Source: Cyanobacteria bacterium UBA11370
Lineage (GTDB): Bacteria > Cyanobacteriota > Cyanobacteriia > Cyanobacteriales > Coleofasciculaceae
Direction: 5' to 3'
DNA: 17,146 nt
Assembly (NCBI GenBank): GCA_003486645.1
Contig: DNGI01000041.1
Coordinates: 1-17,146, forward strand
This document shows, piece after piece, positions 5,956-14,501 of this stretch. How positions within the stretch are numbered: position 1 is the stretch's first letter; every line of letters starts with the position of its first letter. A model generated the notes under the pieces. It was not told the DNA's origin and ran no database searches. It was given only the letters and a program-made list of their open reading frames with translations. A program made the position numbers and the translations under genes.

Positions 5956-8900
5956 TCAAGCACTAAAATATCTCGCTACCGGATGATAAGCAATGATTGC
6001 CGTGGTAGATTGTTCAGGATACAATTGCTCACTTTCATCCATGTATAAGTTAATGCGATCGCTTCCTAATAACTCCAACAACTTATATTGATCCTGAATA
6101 GTAGGACAAGCTGGATAACCAAAACTGTACCGCGAACCCCGATATCGTTGCGCTAAAACATCCCGAATTGTCGCAGGTTCCTCACTACCAAATCCTAATT
6201 CCCGACGAATTCTAGCGTGTGTCCATTCTGCCAATGCTTCCGCCATTTGTACTGCCAACCCATGGAAGTACAAATAATCCGTATATTGGTTAGATTCAAA
6301 TAATTTTTTCGCGTATTCTGTCGCAATTTCTCCTACCGTTACAGCTTGCATGGGAAAAACATCTAAAGATTTGTTGATTCTCTCCTCTTTAGGGAGGTAA
6401 AAATCAGCAATACATAGGCGGCGACCCGACTTTTGGCGAGGGAAGTGGTAGGTTGCAATAGGTTCTATCGTCTCTAGAATTTCTGCCTTCGTTTGGTTAA
6501 TGACTTCCGGATCATAAAGATGGACTGAATTACCTTCAGCTAAACAAGGAAAATAACCATAAATTACCTGGGGATGCAACAAATTTTCCGCAATAATACG
6601 CTGCTTCCACTCTTCCAGAATAGGGTAAACTCGATCAGCCAGAAACTGATTATACTCCTCGCGTGATTGCCCTTGGGGTTTACGAAATTGCCATTGTCCA
6701 GCAATTAATGCTTGTAAATCCAAATACCAAAATACATCTTCCAACGAAATCTCTTCCGCTTTTAATACCCGCGTTCCCCAAAACGGAGGCATAGGACGAA
6801 CAATATCCAAACTAACCTGATCAGAACGCCTAATATCTTGACTCCCAGACGTACTACCAACAGATCCCTTATTCCCCCGTTCTAAATTCCCCTGTTCTAC
6901 AACCTTATCTTCCAACACCAACTCATCCGTTACATCCGTTACCCCATCCGTTGCCACCGCCGTTGCCACCGTCTCATCCAAAAATCCGTGCTGATCATCC
7001 CACTTCCCCGCCGCTTTTGCAGGCATTAACTTATCCATAAAATGCAAATCCGAAAACGCATCTTTGCCATAAATCACCTTACCTTTATAAGTATTCTGAC
7101 AATCCTCATAAACAAATTTTTGCGTCAACGCTGCACCACCCAAAATCACAGGAACAGTTATTCCCCGTTCATTAAACGTCTCCAAATTATCCTTCATAAA
7201 CGCCGTCGATTTCACCAACAACCCACTCATAGCAATACAATCAGCCTTGTGTTCTTCATAGGCATCAATAATATTATCTACAGGTTGCTTAATACCCAAA
7301 TTAATCACCTTATACCCATTATTTGAGAGAATAATATCCACCAAATTTTTACCAATATCATGAACATCCCCTTTAACGGTAGCAATCACAACCGTTCCCT
7401 TAGCATTATTTCCCGCCTCTTCTTTTTCCATGAAGGGTTCTAAATACGCTACCGCCGCTTTCATGGTTTCCGCCGATTGTAAGACAAACGGGAGTTGCAT
7501 TTGTCCCGAACCAAAGAGTTCGCCAACAACTTTCATGCCATCCAAAAGGAAGGTATTAATAATATCCAGAGGCGGATACTTTTCTAACGCTTTAGCCAGT
7601 TGTGCTTCTAATCCAATGCGTTCACCATCAATAATATGACGGGTGAGGCGTTCTTCAACGGGGAGACTTTCATCACCTGAGCGATCGCGTTTTGTGGTTT
7701 TTCCTTCAAATAACTGAGTCAGTTCAGTTAAGGGGTCATAAACACAAACATCTCCATCAAACTGTCTTTGATCATAAATCAATTTCCGGCAAACGTCTTG
7801 ATGCTCTGGCTCAATTTTTGCTAAGGGTAAAATTTTACTGGCACTGACAATCGCTGAATCCAATCCGGCAACCGTAGCTTCATGCAAAAACATCGAATTT
7901 AAAACCACCCGCGCCGCCGGATTTAGCCCAAAGGAGATATTAGAAACTCCTAAAATAATATGACATCCGGGTAATTCTGCTCGAATCCGACGAATTGCTT
8001 CAATTGTAGCTTTTCCATTGCCTCGATCTTCTTCAATTCCCGTCGAAATAGGCAGCGCCAATGTATCAAAAAATATCTCGTAAGCCGGAATTCCATACTC
8101 TACTGCTTGGCGATAAGCACGTTGAGCAATTTCAAACTTTTTCTCTGCCGTGCGTGCCATTCCCTCTTCATCAATTGTACCAATAACTACCCCCGCACCG
8201 TATTTTTTGGCAATTTCCAATACCTTGAAAAAACGCTCCTCGCCATCTTCATAATTAGTAGAATTCAGTAAGCACTTACCCCCAGCAACTTTTAATCCAG
8301 CTTCCATCTTTTCCCATTCCGTAGAATCCAACATTAAAGGTAGGGTAATATTGGTCACTAAACGGGAGACTAATTCGTGCATATCCCGCACACCATCACG
8401 CCCGACATAATCCACATTCACATCCAGAATATGTGCCCCTTCCCGCACCTGGGACTTTGCCAAAGAAACCAACCCATCCCAGTCTTCAGTATTCAATAAA
8501 TCGCGGCATTTTTTAGAACCACTAGCATTTAAACGTTCCCCTACAATAAGAAAAGAATTATCCTGTTCATAAGATTGAGTACTATAAATAGATGCTGCCG
8601 AGGGTTCAAAATTTGGATGGCGTTCTTTTGGCTTTAATGTTTTAGCAATTTCCGCTAATTGGTGAATATGTTCTGGGCGCGTTCCACAACATCCTCCAAT
8701 CACTTGCACACCCAAATCTTCGACAAAGTGCATTAACGCCATGCGTAATTCCATCGGCGTTAGTTTGTAGTGCGCTTTCCCTCCGATATTTTCCGGTAAG
8801 CCAGCATTTGGAATACAGGAAACCACAAACGGTGAATGTTTTGATAGATATTTAATATGATCCGCCATTCGGTCTGGACCTGTCGCACAATTCAAACCGA

Positions 8901-9570
8901 AAATATCAATAGGATAACGTTCTAAAATCGTCAACGCTGCACTAATTTCTGAACCGACTAACATCGTTCCCATGACTTCCATTGTCACCGAAACCATTAT
9001 GGGGCGGCGTTCTCCCTTTTTCTGAAAGACTTGTTCAACGCCATTTAATGCCGCTTTAATTTGCAACACATCCTGGCACGTTTCAATAATAAATAAATCT
9101 ACACCGCCATCATAAAGTCCCTCAGCTTGTTCAGCAAAAGTCGCTTGCAGGGTATCAAAATCAATATGACCGAGTGTCGGTAATTTAGTCGTTGGACCGA
9201 TTGAACCTGCAACAAATCTGGGTTTTTCTCCGGTAGAAAATTCTGCGGCGACACGTTTGGCTAATTCAGCAGATTTCTTATTCAAATAATACGCTTGATC
9301 GGCTAGATCGTACTCCGCCAAAACAATAGAAGTCGCACCAAAGGTATCCGTTTCAATTACATCTGCCCCTGCTGCCAAAAAGTCACGATGCACCTTTTCT
9401 ACAGCTTCTGGTTTAGTATGGACCAGATACTCGTTACATCCCTCGTAGTGCACCCCACCAAAATCTTCTGCGGTTAGGTTTTGGGTTTGCAGGTTGGTTC
9501 CCATTGCGCCATCGAAGACGATGACAGGGCGTTCAGGGCTATGGAGACGAGTGAGGAAGGGACTGTTCAT
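5956..9570 (-). CDS. metH: Cobalamin-dependent methionine synthase
   Basis: A 1204-residue MetH that transfers the methyl of 5-methyltetrahydrofolate through methylcobalamin to homocysteine. Domains in order: homocysteine-binding barrel (about 1-310) with zinc ligands Cys228, Cys294 and Cys295 (GGCCGT); pterin-binding barrel (about 338-600); cobalamin cap and Rossmann domain (about 640-855) with DVHDIG, the lower-ligand His737, Ser782 and GGAAL at 811; and the SAM-dependent reactivation domain (about 925-1204) with the YGYPACP-like FGYPACP at 1150. Length is close to the E. coli enzyme (1227). The linker before the activation domain (about 862-925) is long, low-complexity and repeat-derived. 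Start ATG at 9568-9570. The divergent neighbour is comF, 206 bp away. I recognise no cobalamin riboswitch upstream. Confidence 0.97.
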   Translation of the reverse strand: MNSPFLTRLHSPERPVIVFDGAMGTNLQTQNLTAEDFGGVHYEGCNEYLVHTKPEAVEKVHRDFLAAGADVIETDTFGATSIVLAEYDLADQAYYLNKKSAELAKRVAAEFSTGEKPRFVAGSIGPTTKLPTLGHIDFDTLQATFAEQAEGLYDGGVDLFIIETCQDVLQIKAALNGVEQVFQKKGERRPIMVSVTMEVMGTMLVGSEISAALTILERYPIDIFGLNCATGPDRMADHIKYLSKHSPFVVSCIPNAGLPENIGGKAHYKLTPMELRMALMHFVEDLGVQVIGGCCGTRPEHIHQLAEIAKTLKPKERHPNFEPSAASIYSTQSYEQDNSFLIVGERLNASGSKKCRDLLNTEDWDGLVSLAKSQVREGAHILDVNVDYVGRDGVRDMHELVSRLVTNITLPLMLDSTEWEKMEAGLKVAGGKCLLNSTNYEDGEERFFKVLEIAKKYGAGVVIGTIDEEGMARTAEKKFEIAQRAYRQAVEYGIPAYEIFFDTLALPISTGIEEDRGNGKATIEAIRRIRAELPGCHIILGVSNISFGLNPAARVVLNSMFLHEATVAGLDSAIVSASKILPLAKIEPEHQDVCRKLIYDQRQFDGDVCVYDPLTELTQLFEGKTTKRDRSGDESLPVEERLTRHIIDGERIGLEAQLAKALEKYPPLDIINTFLLDGMKVVGELFGSGQMQLPFVLQSAETMKAAVAYLEPFMEKEEAGNNAKGTVVIATVKGDVHDIGKNLVDIILSNNGYKVINLGIKQPVDNIIDAYEEHKADCIAMSGLLVKSTAFMKDNLETFNERGITVPVILGGAALTQKFVYEDCQNTYKGKVIYGKDAFSDLHFMDKLMPAKAAGKWDDQHGFLDETVATAVATDGVTDVTDELVLEDKVVEQGNLERGNKGSVGSTSGSQDIRRSDQVSLDIVRPMPPFWGTRVLKAEEISLEDVFWYLDLQALIAGQWQFRKPQGQSREEYNQFLADRVYPILEEWKQRIIAENLLHPQVIYGYFPCLAEGNSVHLYDPEVINQTKAEILETIEPIATYHFPRQKSGRRLCIADFYLPKEERINKSLDVFPMQAVTVGEIATEYAKKLFESNQYTDYLYFHGLAVQMAEALAEWTHARIRRELGFGSEEPATIRDVLAQRYRGSRYSFGYPACPTIQDQYKLLELLGSDRINLYMDESEQLYPEQSTTAIIAYHPVARYFSA

Positions 9571-9612
9571 AAGGGTGTTTAAATACAGATTTGGGATAGG
9601 CTTTGGTGCAAT

Positions 9613-9627
9613 GATGCGTAACGCATC
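9613..9627. repeat. Perfect 15-bp dyad between metH and comF
   Basis: GATGCGT, a central A, and ACGCATC form a perfect palindrome, 43-57 bp upstream of the metH start. It could be an operator, but GATGCGT/ACGCATC pairs are also a common element of dispersed cyanobacterial repeats, so I call it a repeat. Confidence 0.45.
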
Positions 9628-9776
9628 CTGTCTTTACATTATTGTGCAAAATCGAGGAAATTTGGCAGTGATTTAGGGAGATCAAGCACAAAAAAATGTT
9701 AACACTCTAGATCGGAGTTTGTTTATACTGGAGATTAAGCTGTTATGCTTTTAAATTATTTAAGGAAATAGAGAGT

Positions 9777-10460
9777 ATGGCAATGGGAATTCAGCGGCTG
9801 AAAAATGGGCTGCTTTCTCTATTTCTTAAGTCTAACTGCCCATTATGCGATCGCCCGACTGAAACTGAAGTATGTGAGTATTGCTATCGCCAGTTGCAAC
9901 GGTGTCAACTGAAAAATCCTAGTCAATTCTGGGAAGGAGAGTTACCTATATTGGTATGGGGCAATTATGGCGGTACGTTGAAACGAGCGATCGCTGCCCT
10001 AAAATATGATAACCACCCTCAGTTAGCGCGTCCTTTAGGGTTTTGGTTAGGTGAAGCTTGGTTGAATTCTGCCGTTGCTAAAACGGTCAAAAAATTAACC
10101 GTGGTTCCGATTCCCCTCCACCCTAGTAAACAACAAAAACGGGGTTTTAATCAAGCTGAATTAATTGCCCAAACTTTTTCTCAATTTACAGGTTATAAAC
10201 ACCAACCCTACGGTTTAGAACGAGTGATAGAAACTGAAGCCCAGTTTAATTTATCCGTACAGGAGCGATCAAAAAATCTAGCGGATGCCTTTGCACTTGG
10301 TAAACCCTTTCGTCGTCATCCTCCTACTTCTCCAGTATTGATATTAGATGATATTTATACCACAGGTGCTACCGTGAAATCAGCGACAAAGATTTTACAA
10401 CAACAGGGGATAGAGGTTTATGGAGTCGTAGCGATCGCGCGTCCGTTGGGTAGAGTCTAA
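9777..10460 (+). CDS. comF: ComF family protein (phosphoribosyltransferase-like)
   Basis: A 227-residue ComF/GntX-family protein. The N-terminal zinc-finger-like cysteines are Cys21, Cys24, Cys33 and Cys36 (CPLC, CEYC). The phosphoribosyltransferase-like domain follows, with VPIPLHPSKQQKRGFNQAEL at about 110-129 and the PRPP-binding motif VLILDDIYTTGATVKSA at about 187-203. In naturally competent bacteria ComF helps bring internalised single-stranded DNA into recombination. Some cyanobacteria need it for transformation and phototaxis-related functions, but the biochemical reaction is unsettled. AAGGA lies upstream of the ATG at 9777; a second in-frame ATG at 9783 is less well placed. Transcription is divergent from metH. 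Confidence 0.9.
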   Translation: MAMGIQRLKNGLLSLFLKSNCPLCDRPTETEVCEYCYRQLQRCQLKNPSQFWEGELPILVWGNYGGTLKRAIAALKYDNHPQLARPLGFWLGEAWLNSAVAKTVKKLTVVPIPLHPSKQQKRGFNQAELIAQTFSQFTGYKHQPYGLERVIETEAQFNLSVQERSKNLADAFALGKPFRRHPPTSPVLILDDIYTTGATVKSATKILQQQGIEVYGVVAIARPLGRV

Positions 10461-10794
10461 GCTGCCCTTGCATTTAAGAAAGCAAATAGTCAGCAGCTAG
10501 GATGCCTGTCAGCATTGGGTTTTCCCATTTTGAATGCAAGAATGCAAGAATGCAAGAATTGCTTAGTAAGCTGTTCCTCTTGCATCATTATGAAATAGCG
10601 ATCACATATCAAGGCATCCACTCTACGACAACGTTGCCCTACAAAGGATGAAATATCTTTATGTTCTAAACTATTCACATAACGAACTTGACGTGCTACT
10701 TAGGCAATCTTGAGTTTAAAGAAAGTTTGTGTAAACGATAACTCTGGGCTATTTTGATCAGACAATTGTTTCTAGTTAACAAGTTACCCTTAAT
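10461..10794. other. Spacer comF-bciB with tandem repeat and unidentified frame
   Basis: This 334-bp spacer contains three tandem GAATGCAA units (10532-10555). It also has a minus-strand frame open for about 70 codons (GTG at 10676-10678, stop at 10490), with an amino-acid mix that looks partly protein-like (VGQRCRRVDALICDRYF). That frame has no Shine-Dalgarno, crosses the tandem repeat and matches no family I know. It may be a gene remnant or chance. No clear comF terminator is visible. Confidence 0.35.
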
Positions 10795-11988
10795 ATGACC
10801 TCGGTACACTCTCACCAAAAAGCCAAAGCCCTCAAACCCTCCAGTCGCCGCCCCGCCAAGGAACTCTGTAGCGAGTGTGGACTGTGTGATACATATTACA
10901 TCCATTATGTCAAGGATGCTTGCGCTTTTTTAAATCAACAAATTGCCGAACTTGAAGAACAAACCCATGGACGCAGCCGCAATTTAGATAATCCGGATGA
11001 TTGGTATTTCGGTGTCAATCAAACCATGACGGCGGCACGAAAAATTCAACCGATTGAAGGGGCACAGTGGACGGGAATTGTAAGCAGCATTGCAATTGAA
11101 ATGCTCAATAGTGGCAAAGTAGAAGGTGTTGTCTGCGTTCAAAATACCAAGGAAGATCGCTTTCAACCCATGCCAATTATCGCCCGAACGCCGGAAGAAA
11201 TTCTAGCCGCACGAGTTAATAAACCGACTCTATCACCCAACCTTTCAGTATTAGAACAAATCGAACAATCGGGGATGAAACGGCTATTGGTCATTGGTGT
11301 CGGTTGCCAAATTCAAGCCTTGCGAACGGTGGAAAAACAATTGGGTTTAGAAAAACTCTATGTTTTGGGTACGCCTTGTGTGGATAACGTCACCCGTGCT
11401 GGGTTACAAAAATTCTTAGAAACGACCAGCAAGTCACCGGAAACCGTAGTGCATTATGAATTTATGCAAGATTTTCAGGTACACTTTAAACACGAAGATG
11501 GCTCGATAGAAAAAGTTCCTTTTTTCGGACTCAATACTAAAGAACTCAAGGATGTTTTTGCTCCCTCATGTATGAGTTGTTTTGACTATGTGAATTCCTT
11601 AGCAGATTTAGTGGTAGGCTATATGGGAGCTACCTTCGGTTGGCAATGGATTGTTGTCCGAAATGATACGGGACAAGAAATGTTAGATTTAGTGCAAAAT
11701 CAGATAGAAACGCAGCCAGTTATATCGAAGGGAGACAGACATAATGCTGTACAACAAAGCATCCCTGCGTATGATAAAGGTGTCACTCTACCTATGTGGG
11801 CAGCGAAATTAATGGGGGTTGTGATTGAAAAGATTGGTCCCAAAGGGTTAGAGTATGCTCGTTTCTCAATTGACTCTCACTTTACCCGCAATTATTTATA
11901 TGTGAAGCGCCACCATCCGGAAAAATTAGAAGCACACGTGCCAGAGTATGCGAAGCGAATTGTTGGGCAATATAAGTTACCTGATTAA
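10795..11988 (+). CDS. bciB: Ferredoxin-dependent divinyl (proto)chlorophyllide 8-vinyl reductase
   Basis: A 397-residue protein of the FrhB/HCAR family, matching the cyanobacterial Slr1923 type (BciB). It reduces the 8-vinyl group of divinyl (proto)chlorophyllide during chlorophyll a synthesis, using ferredoxin, FAD and 4Fe-4S clusters. Cluster-type cysteines are seen at Cys25, Cys28 and Cys31 (CSECGLC), Cys195 (GTPCVDN), and Cys259 and Cys262 (PSCMSCFDY). The FrhB core motif VIGVGCQIQALR lies at about 166-177 and DLVVGYMGA at 271-279. The plant homologue HCAR reduces 7-hydroxymethyl chlorophyll a, so family membership alone does not fix the substrate. In cyanobacteria the divinyl reductase role is the established one. 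ATG at 10795 lacks a clear Shine-Dalgarno. Confidence 0.92.
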   Translation: MTSVHSHQKAKALKPSSRRPAKELCSECGLCDTYYIHYVKDACAFLNQQIAELEEQTHGRSRNLDNPDDWYFGVNQTMTAARKIQPIEGAQWTGIVSSIAIEMLNSGKVEGVVCVQNTKEDRFQPMPIIARTPEEILAARVNKPTLSPNLSVLEQIEQSGMKRLLVIGVGCQIQALRTVEKQLGLEKLYVLGTPCVDNVTRAGLQKFLETTSKSPETVVHYEFMQDFQVHFKHEDGSIEKVPFFGLNTKELKDVFAPSCMSCFDYVNSLADLVVGYMGATFGWQWIVVRNDTGQEMLDLVQNQIETQPVISKGDRHNAVQQSIPAYDKGVTLPMWAAKLMGVVIEKIGPKGLEYARFSIDSHFTRNYLYVKRHHPEKLEAHVPEYAKRIVGQYKLPD

Positions 11989-11997
11989 ATCAATCCT

Positions 11998-12088
11998 ATC
12001 ATGTCCGGCTGAATACCCATAATTCAAATAGATAGGGGGATGGGGAGATGGGGGGAGGTTTTATTGCGGCTAATTAACCAGACATGAT
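11998..12088 (+). repeat. Inverted repeat enclosing a G-rich tract, after bciB
   Basis: Arms at 11998-12008 (ATCATGTCCGG) and 12078-12088 (CCAGACATGAT) pair at 10 of 11 positions. Between them, 12031-12058 is a run of G4-6 blocks separated by AT or AGAT, a purine-type heptamer repeat with quadruplex potential on the plus strand. It begins 10 bp after the bciB stop. It could be a decayed mobile repeat or a 3'-end structure of bciB. Confidence 0.5.
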
Positions 12089-12217
12089 ATCAGACTGTTT
12101 TAAATTGGAAGGAGAATTTTTAGTGTTGAGTTAAAGAACGTTTTTAATGACTCCACTCAAGACTCAAAACGTTGGGAGTGGGGAGCTATTTTTGGGTTCG
12201 TTAGCGTCGATTAGGTT

Positions 12218-12478
12218 ATGTCTGAATCTTCTATTCGAGTTACTATTAAGCTTTTTGCGGCTTATCAAGATGCCTATGGTGTCCCAGAACTTCAGCGAGA
12301 ATTTTCTGGATCAACTCCGGTATCAGCTATTCTTGATGGATTGATTGCCGAACATCCAGAACTTCACGGATGGCGGGATCTCACCCGTTTTGGGATCAAT
12401 CTCCAGTTTGCTGAACCCGACACTCTCCTGCAAGATGGCGATGAAGTCGTGCTAATTCCCCCGGTTAGTGGTGGCTAA
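12218..12478 (+). CDS. moaD: MoaD/ThiS family sulfur-carrier protein, MoaD-like
   Basis: An 86-residue beta-grasp ubiquitin-like protein ending in the essential Gly-Gly (PPVSGG). In MoaD the terminal glycine is thiocarboxylated and donates sulfur in molybdopterin synthesis with MoaE. The N-terminal IRVTIKLFAAYQDAYG strand-turn, NLQFAEPDTLLQDGDEV and VVLIPPVSGG are typical of MoaD more than ThiS, which is shorter. No moaE, moeB or thiamine gene lies nearby, so a role as a general sulfur carrier (as in other MoaD-like proteins) is possible. ATG at 12218 has a weak AGG upstream. The start avoids the overlapping out-of-frame ORF at 12147. Confidence 0.85.
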   Translation: MSESSIRVTIKLFAAYQDAYGVPELQREFSGSTPVSAILDGLIAEHPELHGWRDLTRFGINLQFAEPDTLLQDGDEVVLIPPVSGG

Positions 12479-12486
12479 TTGATTAG

Positions 12487-12521
12487 ACTTCTTGCAGAAG
12501 TGGGGAGTGGGGAGTGGGGAA
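12487..12521. repeat. CTTCTTG palindrome plus GGGGAGT tandem repeat
   Basis: ACTTCT-TGC-AGAAGT (12487-12501) is a perfect 6-bp dyad and runs into three GGGGAGT-type heptamers (to 12521). A second dyad, CTTCTTGAAGAAG, lies at 12588-12600. The first could act as a moaD 3' hairpin, but it is a dispersed element: nearly the same sequence occurs at 16104-16120. The 264-bp moaD-ilvD spacer holds no gene I can support. Confidence 0.5.
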
Positions 12522-12742
12522 GAAAATGCAACTGTACCTCACCCATTTGAGAAAGGCTATAACTCTACACATCCAGAACCCCGCCGACTTCTTGAAGAAG
12601 CAGGAGTTTTTGGGCTTTCGCAAATTTTTTCCTCCTCAAACCTAAAAAAAACTTTAGTGCTAATCAGAGTTATAGGTTTTGTGCAGAGCGATCGCACTGG
12701 AGGAGATTCTTCGTCATTTTACAACGGTAACAATCTCAAAAC

Positions 12743-14425
12743 TTACAAATCTAAATCCGTTACTGCACCAATACTACTAGAGGAAACTAACTTGGCATAT
12801 TTAGCTAATACACCTGTGGTATAACGAGGTTTAGGCGGTTGCCAATTTGCCCGACGTTCTTGTAGTTCTGCATCGGATACATTGAGCTGTAATAATCGTT
12901 GTGGAGCATTAATGGTGATTGTATCCCCTTCTTGAACTAAGGCGATCGCACCTCCTACTGCTGCTTCGGGTGCAACATGACCTACGACTAAACCATACGT
13001 CCCACCCGAAAACCTGCCATCGGTAATTAAACCCACGGAATCTCCTAAACCTGCACCAATAATTGCTGAGGTTGGTGCTAACATTTCCCGCATTCCGGGT
13101 CCACCTTTTGGTCCTTCGTAGCGAACTACAATTACGTCTCCTGCATTAATCTTTCCTGCTAAAATTGCTTCTAAGCAAGATTCTTCGGATTCAAATACTC
13201 GTGCTGGACCCGTAATTTCTGGTTTTTTAACCCCCGTAATTTTCGCAACTGCCCCTTCGGTTGCTAAATTTCCTCTTAAAATGGCTAAGTGTCCTTGAGG
13301 ATACAAGGGATTATTCCAAGGATGAATAACATCTTGATCAGCAGGCGGTTCATTGGGTACATCGGCTAATACTTCCGCGATGGTTTGACCTGTAATGGTT
13401 AACGCATCCCCATGTAATACATCATGGACCAATAACATTTTCATCACTTGAGGAATGCCACCAACACGGTGCAAATCAATCGCTACATATCGACCACTGG
13501 GCTTTAAATCACATAATACCGGAACTCTCCCCCGAATCGTTTCAAAATCATCCAGGGATAACTCCACACCAATCGAATGAGCGATCGCTAATAAGTGTAA
13601 TACGGCATTGGTAGAACCGCCGACCGCCATAATTACAGCGATCGCATTTTCAAACGCTTTACGAGTTAAAATTTGTTTGGGTAATAACTGATTGCAAATG
13701 GCTTCTACTAATACAAACGCCGATTTTTCTGCACTATCCGCTTTTTCCGCATCTTCCGCCGCCATCGTAGACGAATAGGGCAAACTCATTCCCATCGCTT
13801 CAAACGCGGAAGACATGGTATTCGCTGTAAACATTCCCCCACACGAACCCGCACCTGGACAAGCATTACGTTCCACTGCCATTAATTGGGTTTCGTCAAT
13901 TTTGCCTGCACTGTATTGTCCCACAGCTTCAAACGCACTGACTACAGTTAAGTCGCACCCGTTGTAAGATCCGGGTTTAATCGTGCCACCGTAGACAAAA
14001 ATAGCCGGAATATTCAAGCGTGCGATCGCAATCATCGCTCCTGGCATATTCTTATCGCAACCGCCGATAGCCAAAACGCCATCCATACTTTGACCATTGC
14101 AGACGGTTTCAATGGAATCGGCAATGACATCTCGTGATACGAGGGAGTATTTCATCCCTTCCGTTCCCATAGAAATGCCATCACTAATGGTAATTGTGCC
14201 GAACATCTGGGGCATAGCACCCGCATTTTTAATTCCCACTTCAGCACGTTGGGCTAATCCATTCAATCCCACATTGCAGGGAGTAATGGTACTGTAACCA
14301 TTGGCAATACCAACAATGGGTTTAGTGAAATCTGCATCAGTGAACCCAACAGCCCGTAACATAGCACGGTTTGGCGATCGCTGAACGCCCTGGGTTACGA
14401 CTTGGCTTCTAATGTTGTTCGACAT
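12743..14425 (-). CDS. ilvD: Dihydroxy-acid dehydratase
   Basis: A 560-residue IlvD, the Fe-S dehydratase converting 2,3-dihydroxy-isovalerate and 2,3-dihydroxy-3-methylvalerate to the 2-keto acids of valine and isoleucine synthesis. Cluster cysteines are Cys50, Cys123 (GGCDKNMPG) and Cys195 ([14 protein letters not shown]). Lys125 in GGCDKN is the lysine normally carbamylated for Mg binding. The C-terminal domain has [20 protein letters not shown]. Length is the normal 555-565. ATG at 14423-14425 is preceded by AAAGGAAG. The upstream space is only about 44 bp before the end of a tnpB element lying in the same direction, so its original promoter may have been displaced or may lie in that short gap. 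Confidence 0.97.
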   Translation of the reverse strand: MSNNIRSQVVTQGVQRSPNRAMLRAVGFTDADFTKPIVGIANGYSTITPCNVGLNGLAQRAEVGIKNAGAMPQMFGTITISDGISMGTEGMKYSLVSRDVIADSIETVCNGQSMDGVLAIGGCDKNMPGAMIAIARLNIPAIFVYGGTIKPGSYNGCDLTVVSAFEAVGQYSAGKIDETQLMAVERNACPGAGSCGGMFTANTMSSAFEAMGMSLPYSSTMAAEDAEKADSAEKSAFVLVEAICNQLLPKQILTRKAFENAIAVIMAVGGSTNAVLHLLAIAHSIGVELSLDDFETIRGRVPVLCDLKPSGRYVAIDLHRVGGIPQVMKMLLVHDVLHGDALTITGQTIAEVLADVPNEPPADQDVIHPWNNPLYPQGHLAILRGNLATEGAVAKITGVKKPEITGPARVFESEESCLEAILAGKINAGDVIVVRYEGPKGGPGMREMLAPTSAIIGAGLGDSVGLITDGRFSGGTYGLVVGHVAPEAAVGGAIALVQEGDTITINAPQRLLQLNVSDAELQERRANWQPPKPRYTTGVLAKYAKLVSSSSIGAVTDLDL

Positions 14426-14468
14426 AGGTCTATTCTTCCTTTAGGTAGGCGCTATAAAATTATGGGTT

Positions 14469-14501
14469 TTGACACTCCCCGGACTAAAGTCGCGGGGATT
14501 C
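14469..14501 (-). mobile_element. Right end of tnpB element, hairpin and probable guide-RNA scaffold
   Basis: On the minus strand a 9-bp hairpin with one bulged C (plus-strand 14477-14497) is followed by GGGAGTGTCAA, the form usual for right ends of cyanobacterial IS200/IS605-group elements. The tnpB stop codon (14484-14486) lies inside the hairpin, so the 3' end of the gene and the end structure overlap. This matches known TnpB loci, where the guide (omega) RNA is transcribed from the 3' end of tnpB through the right end and its guide comes from the flanking DNA. Here that would be bases just below 14469. The RNA is inferred. Confidence 0.6.

Noticed and set aside
7042..7326. Plus-strand frame inside metH
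   Set aside because: It is opposite the conserved cobalamin-binding domain of metH and has no family features.
9571..9776. Possible cobalamin or SAM/SAH riboswitch ahead of metH
   Set aside because: I find no recognisable conserved riboswitch core in the 206 bp, only a dispersed-type palindrome.
10532..10555. GAATGCAA x3 as a CRISPR-like array
   Set aside because: Units are 8 bp, directly abutting and without spacers, so it is a simple tandem repeat.
12492..12824. Plus-strand frame between moaD and ilvD
   Set aside because: It starts in a GGGGAGT repeat and runs into the 3' end of ilvD in antisense.
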